From: Streptomyces cavernae
GTDB taxonomy: Bacteria > Actinomycetota > Actinomycetes > Streptomycetales > Streptomycetaceae
Assembly: GCF_004023625.1 (NCBI RefSeq)
Contig: NZ_RPDJ01000041.1
Span: 1-64,000 of the forward strand
Direction of reading: 5' to 3'
Length of the DNA stretch: 64,000 nt
Made by a program: the position numbers and the translations under genes. This document shows positions 17,126 through 24,512 of the stretch, in pieces. Every line of letters starts with the position of its first letter. Positions within the stretch are counted from its first letter, which is position 1. Below the pieces are notes generated by a model, which saw nothing but the letters and a program-made list of their open reading frames with translations, was not told the origin of the DNA and ran no database searches.

Positions 17126-17152
17126 CGGGCCCCGCGGAATTCGCGGGGCCCG
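17126..17152. terminator. Terminator downstream of msiK
   Basis: CGGGCCCCGCG (17126-17136) and CGCGGGGCCCG (17142-17152) form an 11-base-pair stem with a GAATT loop, 50 bases after the msiK stop. Confidence 0.85.
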
Positions 17153-17201
17153 CATCGTCCAGCTGGACCTGCCTACCGGGGCTTCGGCCCGGCGTGCGGC
17201 G

Positions 17202-18338
<1,137 letters not shown>

Positions 18339-18554
18339 GTGTCGTAGGCCCCCTTCACCGGCAGGAACGTGCCGGACGATCCGTTGTAAAGGTGGTGTTC
18401 CACCACGGGCTTCCGTAGTGGTGTAGTCCACGCGAGTGAACTGGGTCGAGACGCTACCTGGCGTTCAGGTCCTCTGTCAGCACTCCGGGTGCCATGAAGT
18501 TCGCCGAAATTTTCGACGGGGCCGCCCGGCGGGCTGGGTACACTGCTCGGGCAC

Positions 18555-18628
18555 GCCTCCTTAGCTCAGCTGGCCAGAGCAACGCACTTGTAATGCGTAG
18601 GTCGTCGGTTCGAATCCGACAGGGGGCT
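18555..18628 (+). tRNA. tRNA-Thr (anticodon TGT)
   Basis: A 74-base cloverleaf without encoded CCA. The acceptor stem is GCCTCCT/AGGGGGC with one G-U pair, the anticodon stem ACGCA/TGCGT encloses loop CTTGTAA (anticodon TGT), and the T loop is GGTTCGAATCC. The 3' 43 bases are supplied by the integrated element's att site, which restores the gene. A hairpin terminator follows ten bases later. Confidence 0.97.
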
Positions 18629-18629
18629 C
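18586..18629. repeat. attL core (tRNA-proximal att site)
   Basis: 44 bases identical to 34845-34888, starting in the anticodon loop (ACTTGTAATGCG) and ending one base after the tRNA. Similarity continues for about 120 bases beyond the core into the terminator and the integrase 3' end. Confidence 0.95.
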
Positions 18630-18637
18630 TGACCAGG

Positions 18638-18668
18638 GCCGCAGCTCGGATCTCTTCCGAGCTGCGGC
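18638..18668. terminator. tRNA-Thr terminator (element copy)
   Basis: GCCGCAGCTCGG and CCGAGCTGCGGC form a perfect 12-base-pair stem with loop ATCTCTT, followed by TTTCTGTTT. The copy beside attR keeps the same loop with compensatory stem changes. Confidence 0.9.
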
Positions 18669-18676
18669 TTTCTGTT

Positions 18677-20041
18677 TCAGCGGACGCGACGGCGGCGCCG
18701 GGCACGCTCCGCACGGCTGTCTGTGGTCTCAGTTGTGGTCTCAATAGGGGCCTGAACCGGGGGCATGAAGGTATCGCCCATCCGGCGCATCGCGTCCTTC
18801 GAGAGGTGCGACCGACCCTTGACGTACCGCCGTGTCTGGCTGATCTGGGTGTGCCGAAGGATCTCCATGATGGTGACCATGTCCACGCCCAGCTCATTCA
18901 GGATCGTCCCGGCCGTGTGACGGCTTCCGTCGTAGAGGCGGCGATCGTCGATGCCGGCCTCGGCGAGCAGTTCTTTGAATTCCTCCCAGTCGGCTCGCGG
19001 GTCGAGCGGTCGGCCGTCCGGCCGGGTGAAGACAGCGCCGTGTTCCTCCCACGCGTCTCCGGCGGCGGCCCGTAACGCTTCCTGCTGCGCCTTGTGCTCG
19101 AGCAAGAAGGGGATGAACGGCGGCGGGATCGGCACGGAGTTCCGGCTCTTCTTCGTCTTGGGCCGGGTGAAGACGAGTCCGCCGTCCTTTCGCTCGGGGC
19201 AGGTGCTCGCGTGCCTGGTGCACTTCTTCGGGCAGGGCTGCGGGCACCCGCGCTTGTAGCCCTTGTGTGCCTTGCAGTCGGGCTGGCACGGATCGAATCG
19301 GTGGAGGCGAGCACCGCACGCGTGCGGGTCCTTGCAGCCGTGGCGCCATGTGAGCCTCTGGAGCTGCCATTGGGGGTGGAACATCTCGCCTTCGAGGTCG
19401 ACGTACGCCCACCGAAAACCGAGGGCTTCCCCCTGCCGGAACCCCATCCCGACTCCGACGATCCAGCGCATGAAGGTGGGGCGCTGGGCGGCGGCTTTGA
19501 GGAAGGCTTTGGCCTCTTCGATCGTGAAGGGGTTCGCCTCGATCTCGTCGACGGTGGGCGGGTCCACGAGGGTGGCCACGTTCTCGGTGATGATGCGGCG
19601 GCGGTGGGCGATTTTCAGGGCGCGCGAAAGGATGCGATGCACTTTGAGCACGTGGGAGGGTGCGTGTCCCTCGTCGAGCATGACGCGGTACATCCGCTCC
19701 AGGTGCTCAGGGGCCAGCTTGTCGAGGCGGTGCCGGCCGACGCCCGGGATGATGTCGTTGCGGGTCTTCGACCAGTAGTCGTCGAGGGAACGCGGCTTGA
19801 GCTTCAGGCTCGCGATGTCGGTGAGGTAAGTCTCCATCCATCCGGCCACGGTGGGGACGCGGCCGGCCTTCGGCGCACGGCCCTTGTCGCGGAGCGCCTC
19901 CAGCTCTTTGACCTTGCGCTTGATTTCGGGCTCGGTCTTGGCCCGACGGTGGCGCCGGTCGGGGCCTCCGTCGTCCTTGACGCCCATGGTGACGCGACCG
20001 TGCCACCAACCGTCACTGCCCAGGTAGATGGACGATTCCAT
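18677..20041 (-). CDS. int: Site-specific tyrosine recombinase (AICE integrase)
   Basis: A 454-residue integrase catalysing recombination between attP and the tRNA-Thr attB. The N-terminal SAM-like core-binding domain lies at about 60-160. The catalytic residues seen are Arg202 (FRQGEALGFRW), Arg374 (DGSRHTAG), His397 (LRHTQISQT) and the nucleophile Tyr406 (TRRYVKG). The first His of the HxxR box is Asp here, as in several AICE integrases. An insertion at about 236-281 has eight cysteines and several histidines, probably a zinc-binding module. The C-terminus is strongly basic. The last codons lie 48 bases from the att core, so the gene moves with the tRNA end. Confidence 0.95.
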   Translation of the reverse strand: MESSIYLGSDGWWHGRVTMGVKDDGGPDRRHRRAKTEPEIKRKVKELEALRDKGRAPKAGRVPTVAGWMETYLTDIASLKLKPRSLDDYWSKTRNDIIPGVGRHRLDKLAPEHLERMYRVMLDEGHAPSHVLKVHRILSRALKIAHRRRIITENVATLVDPPTVDEIEANPFTIEEAKAFLKAAAQRPTFMRWIVGVGMGFRQGEALGFRWAYVDLEGEMFHPQWQLQRLTWRHGCKDPHACGARLHRFDPCQPDCKAHKGYKRGCPQPCPKKCTRHASTCPERKDGGLVFTRPKTKKSRNSVPIPPPFIPFLLEHKAQQEALRAAAGDAWEEHGAVFTRPDGRPLDPRADWEEFKELLAEAGIDDRRLYDGSRHTAGTILNELGVDMVTIMEILRHTQISQTRRYVKGRSHLSKDAMRRMGDTFMPPVQAPIETTTETTDSRAERARRRRRVR

Positions 20042-20128
20042 GTTCGCTTTGCGGGGGCTCAGGTGTGCATCCCTGCGCGCGGGGCCCCCGGACGCGTTGT
20101 CCGGGGCCGCCTCGGTGGGCGCTCAGCT

Positions 20129-20329
20129 TCAGTTGGACTGCGGTTCGAGGCTGTTCACGTAGGCCTCAAGGTCGCTCCGACGGATGCGGCGGGAGCGGCC
20201 TCGCTTGACGTACTTCAGGACTCCCTCGGCCATCAGCTCGTAGACGGTCGAGCGGCCGAAGCGGAGGACGGCGGCGGCTTCCTCCGGCTTGTAGAGCAGT
20301 TGGTCTGCGGGCGGGAGCGCGGTGCTCAT
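20129..20329 (-). CDS. xis: Excisionase-type helix-turn-helix protein
   Basis: A 66-residue MerR-like/excisionase DNA-binding protein: LLYKPEEAAAVLRFGRSTVYELMA is the helix-turn-helix, followed by a basic wing VKRGRSRRIRRSDLEAYV. It directs Int towards excision. The start at 20329 has a GAGGAGG ribosome site about ten bases upstream. It precedes int by 87 bases on the same strand. Its promoter region contains part of the GTTGCGGAT iteron array. Confidence 0.9.
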   Translation of the reverse strand: MSTALPPADQLLYKPEEAAAVLRFGRSTVYELMAEGVLKYVKRGRSRRIRRSDLEAYVNSLEPQSN

Positions 20330-20372
20330 TCGGGCGGGCCTCCTCAGCAGGCTCAATCCGGGGCTCTGGGGG

Positions 20373-20622
20373 ATCCGCAACATCCGCAACACCGCAACAT
20401 GCCTGGTCCGGGGCTCGGATTTGTTGCGGATCGTCGTCATGTTGCGGATAGCGCCGCCACGCGTGGACGTGGCGGCGCTGTCGGGTTCGCGCTGCTCAGA
20501 TGGCGGTGGGGAGCGGGAGTGTGGCGGTTTCAGCGGTCGTGTTGCGGATGCCGTGGGGGTCATCCGCAACAGATTCGGTCCTGCTGACCTGCGGTGTTGT
20601 GGATGTTGCGGATGTTGCGGAA
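20373..20622. repeat. Array of GTTGCGGAT iterons, candidate replication origin or operator
   Basis: Ten copies of the 9-mer GTTGCGGAT (or ATCCGCAAC), some with one mismatch, start at 20373, 20382, 20391, 20423, 20441, 20541, 20562, 20596, 20605 and 20614. The first three and the last three are head-to-tail; the two middle ones (20541, 20562) face each other. Half lie between xis and the DUF3631 gene, half inside that gene's 3' end. Iterons beside a rep module are the hallmark of an origin. Confidence 0.7.
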
Positions 20623-21743
20623 TTCTCGGGGGGAGGCGGGCAGTACCTCAGCCACGCGTCCGCGAGATCCTCCGCGTAGTAGCCCTTCGGCGTTCCGGAC
20701 GCGGTGCGGAACGTGCGCGGCTTGATCGGCTTGTTGGCCGGTGTCACGTACTGGCTGAGCATCCGGGCCAACGTGCGGGCGTTCAGGGGCTTGTCGTCCA
20801 GATCGCCCCAGGGACTGTCGTCCAGGTTGAGCAGGCATTCCAGGATGACCGCAGTGGGCATGCGGTCGGCGCCGCAGAACACCTTGTCGCGGAGGTCGGT
20901 CAACAGGCGGATACCGGCGGAGGAATCGTCGCCTTCGCTGGCAGCGCGGACCAGTTCGAGGCAGGCGGCGCGGGCCCGCTCGGGCCAGTGCCCGCCGGCC
21001 GCGTCGGCAGCGGCGAGCAGGGGTTCCCACACATCGGCAGGGCGGTCGGAGACGCCGTCGGGCATCTCGGGCCAGGCTTCAGCGACAGCGTCCCGGACAG
21101 TGTCGGCCCACTTCGCGAGCCGGTCACGCAGGGCGTGGCCTTCCTTCTCGTGGATGCGACGCCGGTAGGGAGAGACCTTCTCGTTCGGGGCGCGCTTGCG
21201 CATGCGGATGATGACGGAGCGAGTGAGGATCGTGTCGGGCAGCGAGCCGAGTCCTGCCATGGCCACGGCGCAGTAGGACGAGAAGAATCCGGCGTTCTGG
21301 TTGGAGCCGTCCCCGACGCAGCGCAGCGAACTGCCGCCGCGGCGGTAGCCGGAATTCAGGAACGCTCGGACCTGTTCGTCGCCGGCCGCCTTGGCGCCGA
21401 ACACAGTGTCGATCTCGTCGAACAGCAGCGTTGGGAGCCCGTCGGTACCGTCGACCAGCCGGAACAGGGCGTTGGCGGACGCGTTGACAGTGATCGCGGC
21501 GTGGGGGGTGAGGGTTTCCACGATCTCCAGCGCGCGGGACTTGCCCGACCCCGGCTCCGGGGAGAGGAACGCGAGACGGGCGGTGCCGTCGAAGGCATCG
21601 ATCAGGTGGGCGTGCGCGTCCCACAACGCGACGGCGACGTAAGCGGCCTCGGTGGGGAAAACGTTGAAGCGGCGGTGGAAGGCTTCCACTTCGTCCAGCA
21701 GTGCGGCGCCGTCGATGGGCTGCACGGGCGTGGTGTCGGTCAT
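20496..21743 (-). CDS. DUF3631 ATPase, putative AICE replication helicase
   Basis: A 415-residue P-loop protein with Walker A PEPGSGKS (Gly65-Ser69) and Walker B LPTLLFDEID (Asp109-Glu110), followed by RSVIIRMRKRAPNE, an arginine-finger-like region. The C-terminal half matches the DUF3631 layout (KPLNARTLARMLSQY). Such proteins accompany prim-pol primases on actinobacterial elements and probably unwind the origin. The ATG at 21743 overlaps the stop of the upstream gene (ATGA) and has an AGGAAGGA ribosome site. The 3' end is built over iterons, giving the repeated peptide SATSATSTT. Confidence 0.85.
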   Translation of the reverse strand: MTDTTPVQPIDGAALLDEVEAFHRRFNVFPTEAAYVAVALWDAHAHLIDAFDGTARLAFLSPEPGSGKSRALEIVETLTPHAAITVNASANALFRLVDGTDGLPTLLFDEIDTVFGAKAAGDEQVRAFLNSGYRRGGSSLRCVGDGSNQNAGFFSSYCAVAMAGLGSLPDTILTRSVIIRMRKRAPNEKVSPYRRRIHEKEGHALRDRLAKWADTVRDAVAEAWPEMPDGVSDRPADVWEPLLAAADAAGGHWPERARAACLELVRAASEGDDSSAGIRLLTDLRDKVFCGADRMPTAVILECLLNLDDSPWGDLDDKPLNARTLARMLSQYVTPANKPIKPRTFRTASGTPKGYYAEDLADAWLRYCPPPPENSATSATSTTPQVSRTESVADDPHGIRNTTAETATLPLPTAI

Positions 21744-22096
21744 GCGGCGGTCCTTCCTTCCTGGGAGCTCCGGAGCGGGCAGGTGGCGCGGTGGTCTTCG
21801 TGGTCGGTGATCAGGGCCAGCACGCAGGCGTGGCCTACGGCGCTGCGGTCTCGTCCGCACTCGCACCGTGAGGTGGCGGTGGGTACTGCGCCGTAGGGCG
21901 CGGTGATGCGCAGCCAGGCCACCGGGTACCGGCCGTCACCGCGCTTCCAGCCGGAGCAAAGAGCAATGATGACGCCCTTGCGGGCGGCGCCTTTCGGTTC
22001 GCCCACGGCCGGTCGGGGTGTGGCCGGTTGGGCGGTGCGGGGGCCGTCCGGGGTGCTGGTGGTGCTCTTCAGGTGAGGGCGGGCGGGGGTGGTCAT
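21740..22096 (-). CDS. Small conserved AICE protein, unknown function
   Basis: A 118-residue protein. The first 45 residues are Pro/Thr-rich. The rest has regularly placed Cys and His (CSGW, RCECGRDRSAVGHACVLAL, HEDHRATCP), suggesting zinc binding. Start and stop codons overlap those of its neighbours by four bases (ATGA on both sides), so it is translationally coupled between the primase and the DUF3631 ATPase, which points to a replication role. The family is not identified. Confidence 0.8.
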   Translation of the reverse strand: MTTPARPHLKSTTSTPDGPRTAQPATPRPAVGEPKGAARKGVIIALCSGWKRGDGRYPVAWLRITAPYGAVPTATSRCECGRDRSAVGHACVLALITDHEDHRATCPLRSSQEGRTAA

Positions 22097-22986
22097 GCCG
22101 CCCTCCCCTGCTGCTGGTTGTGGGTGATGGACCAGTCGAGGGCGCTGCGGAGGGTGGCGCGGCACTCGGCGGCGGTGAGTCCGGCCGCTTCCCCCGCCCT
22201 TTGAAGAGCCGCTTCTACCTCCGGGCGGGTCAGGTCGCCGGATGCGACGAACCGTCCCAGGGCCCGGCCTGCGCGCAGCAGTGTCGTGTTGCGCCGTCCC
22301 TCGGCGGCCGTGGTGACGGCGGCGGTCTCCCGGGTGAGGGCGGCATCGACGTACGGGCGGCGGTGCCCGGTGCCCGCTGTGACCGTCGGCCGGTTGGCGG
22401 GGTGCGGTGGCACCACGAGTGTCTTGAGCCAGTCGGGCAGGGGCCGTAGCAGGGCAGGCCCTACGGTCTCGTACCGGGCGCCACCCACGGTGCTGCCGGA
22501 GGCGACGACGTACCCGCCCCACGCCCGGGTGTCGACCAGCGGGGCGAGCGTTCCCGCGGTGTTGTGCAGCCGCACAGCCGGAGGCGGGGTGAAGTACAGG
22601 TGCTGCCCTCCGCTCGCAGTCCGGATCGTGCGGGTACGGGGGACGGGCTGCCCGTGGCGCTCGCAGAGCGCCCCGAAGGACGCCGCGCCGCAAGGCGCGT
22701 CCGTACTGCTCTTGTCCTTGGGCACGTCCAGGTCGACGACCAGCAGCCCGGAGGGACCGGTGGCGATGCCGACGTTGAACGGGGCCTGAGACCAGGCGGC
22801 CCGGATGCGGTCGGGGGCAGTGGTGGCGCGCTGCTCCCACTTGCGGTGCCCGCCCGCGCACGGGCCGCTGCGGGGGCATGCGGCTTCTCCATGCAGGGCG
22901 GGGCGCTTTGTGCCGGGGCGAAGGGGGAAGACGTGCCATCCGCGCTCTGCGGCGGCGAGTGCGGCCGTCATCAGGTGTTCGGTCAT
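22093..22986 (-). CDS. Bifunctional DNA primase/polymerase (prim-pol domain)
   Basis: A 297-residue replication protein with an AEP prim-pol domain: GWHVFPLRPGTKRP near the N-terminus, metal ligands Asp85 and Asp87 in LLVVDLDV, and the nucleotide-binding SGGQHLYF. The GGYVVASGS loop is typical. The C-terminal 90 residues look helical and may contact the origin. In AICEs this type (RepPP) initiates autonomous replication after excision. It overlaps both neighbours by ATGA. Confidence 0.92.
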   Translation of the reverse strand: MTEHLMTAALAAAERGWHVFPLRPGTKRPALHGEAACPRSGPCAGGHRKWEQRATTAPDRIRAAWSQAPFNVGIATGPSGLLVVDLDVPKDKSSTDAPCGAASFGALCERHGQPVPRTRTIRTASGGQHLYFTPPPAVRLHNTAGTLAPLVDTRAWGGYVVASGSTVGGARYETVGPALLRPLPDWLKTLVVPPHPANRPTVTAGTGHRRPYVDAALTRETAAVTTAAEGRRNTTLLRAGRALGRFVASGDLTRPEVEAALQRAGEAAGLTAAECRATLRSALDWSITHNQQQGRAA

Positions 22987-23786
22987 GCCACGCTCCTGTC
23001 GGTCAGCATGGTCTGCCGCTGGGCAGGGATGGCGGCCAGGACGCGCTCGCGCCAGCGCAGCGCGTAGTCGATGCAGTTGGCACAGTTCTTGTGCGTGTGG
23101 CCGGGCAGCGCGGGCCGGCGGCGGGCGTGGGAGCTCCACGCGGCGGAGTCCGCGGAGGCCAGCAGGTGGCCGACGCGTTCCAGACCGAGGATCTTGAAGC
23201 CGAAGCCGTGCAGTTTGAAGCCGTGCGCGGCCATGGCCGTGACGATCGCGGCGCCCTTGCGGGTGGACTGCAACCGGCATACCGAGCCGAGCCCCACTAC
23301 CGGTTCTGCCCGCAGGTCGACGCCGGCGTTCTCGTACAGCTCCACACAGCGCTCGTAGGCTGGCACGGTGTCGCCCTGGATGACCGGCGCGATCCGCAGG
23401 TCAGGGGCGAGGGCGCGTAGTTCGAGGAAGTTGGCGACAGTGCGGCGCTGGTGTTCGGCGACGCTGAGGTGGGTGCCGATGAAGTACTGTCCGCCGAACC
23501 AGCCGCCGTTGATGATGGCGTCCTCGCACATCCAGTCCTGGGGGGCGGCCCAGTCGTAGGGGCCGACGTGCTCCCAGATGCGGCGCAGGTCCTGAACGTA
23601 CTGGCGGGGCGATCGGGTCCAGGTGCCTTTGTCTTTGAGCTCCGTGAAGCCGCCGGAGTCGATCGCGTACGGGCCCTGGGCCACGTCCCACTTGACGGCG
23701 CGGTCGAAGTGCTCGGACTTCAGGAACAGCGGCACGTCGGTGAGGCGCAGCCAGTGCCGTTTGTGGGTGGTCAGGTAGAACCGCAT
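22983..23786 (-). CDS. DpdA-like TGT paralogue (deazapurine DNA modification family protein)
   Basis: A 267-residue TIM-barrel protein resembling tRNA-guanine transglycosylase: AIDSGGFTEL carries the catalytic-type Asp in the DSGGF motif, and VIQGDTVPAYERC, VVGLGSVCR and KLHGFGFKILGL follow. The C-terminus has paired Cys and His (HTHKNCANCIDYALRWRERV). DpdA proteins insert 7-deazaguanines into DNA, but this short AICE version lacks neighbouring preQ0 genes, so its substrate is open. It could alternatively act on RNA. The ATG has no clear ribosome site; the stop overlaps the primase start. Confidence 0.8.
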   Translation of the reverse strand: MRFYLTTHKRHWLRLTDVPLFLKSEHFDRAVKWDVAQGPYAIDSGGFTELKDKGTWTRSPRQYVQDLRRIWEHVGPYDWAAPQDWMCEDAIINGGWFGGQYFIGTHLSVAEHQRRTVANFLELRALAPDLRIAPVIQGDTVPAYERCVELYENAGVDLRAEPVVGLGSVCRLQSTRKGAAIVTAMAAHGFKLHGFGFKILGLERVGHLLASADSAAWSSHARRRPALPGHTHKNCANCIDYALRWRERVLAAIPAQRQTMLTDRSVA

Positions 23787-23960
23787 GCTGTTCGCGGCGG
23801 GAGCTCCCGCGGGCGGGCGGGCGGGATGCGGGCGGCGGTAAGGCTCGCCGGATGTCGGTGGGTTGGGTCATGCTGGGAGACCTCCAACAGGTCTGTTGCG
23901 GACTGGTTGGCAAGGGCGGCCCCGGCGTTCTTGGCGGAATGGGGGCCGCCCTTGGCGTAG

Positions 23961-24269
23961 TTAGTGGTCCTTGGAGCGGGCGAGTTTGAGGGTGATGCCG
24001 CCGATGCCGATCGGTCCGGCGGCGCCCGCGATGACGGTGGCGGTGTGGGCGGCGACGTCGAGCAGCCAGCACAGGGCGGCGGCCAGTCCCCAGCCGCCGG
24101 CGACCACGGCCCCGGCGATCGCGAACGGGAGGACGATGCGTCGCCACGGGATGCCGGGCGGGGTGCCGTTGACGACGAACACGACCGGCTGTCCGGTCGC
24201 CTGAGCGCGCCGCCAGTCGTCGGCGGGGATATGCGGGGCTATCTGTCCGGGCAGGGTGTGCTGGCTCAT
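23961..24269 (-). CDS. Small two-helix membrane protein of the element
   Basis: A 102-residue protein. A soluble N-terminus of about 45 residues (MSQHTLPGQIAPHIPADDW) precedes two hydrophobic segments (VLPFAIAGAVVAGGWGLAAA and the stretch around TATVIAGAAGPIGIGG). The cytoplasmic tail is KLARSKDH. Its place next to tra suggests a role in plasmid spread (Spd-type), but it is not recognised by sequence. An AGGGAG ribosome site precedes the ATG. Confidence 0.78.
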   Translation of the reverse strand: MSQHTLPGQIAPHIPADDWRRAQATGQPVVFVVNGTPPGIPWRRIVLPFAIAGAVVAGGWGLAAALCWLLDVAAHTATVIAGAAGPIGIGGITLKLARSKDH

Positions 24270-24350
24270 TTCAGGCTCCCTCGGGTGAGCCGCGGGCCCG
24301 CGCCGAGAGTGGCGCGGGCCCGTGCGGATGAGTGCGTGATGGACGCTGTG

Positions 24351-24509
24351 CTTGTCGCGTTGCTTGTCGTCTCTCTTGTCGTGCGGCTTGTCGTCTGCCT
24401 TGTCGCTTGTCTTGTCTTGTCGCTTGTCGCCTCCCAGGTCACAAGCCGTTTCCAAGGCTCCAGGCCCCGGCAATCGGCTTACGGTGAAGCGGGGGCGACA
24501 AGCGACAAG
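24351..24509. repeat. Phased CTTGTCG repeats beside tra, candidate clt transfer locus
   Basis: Nine copies of CTTGTC(G) start at 24351, 24363, 24375, 24387, 24399, 24406, 24411, 24416 and 24423; the first five are exactly 12 bases apart. Two inverted copies (CGACAAG) sit at 24496 and 24503, just after the tra stop. Streptomyces TraB proteins recognise short tandem motifs (TRS) at the clt locus near their gene. No gene covers this stretch. Confidence 0.65.
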
Positions 24510-24512
24510 TGA

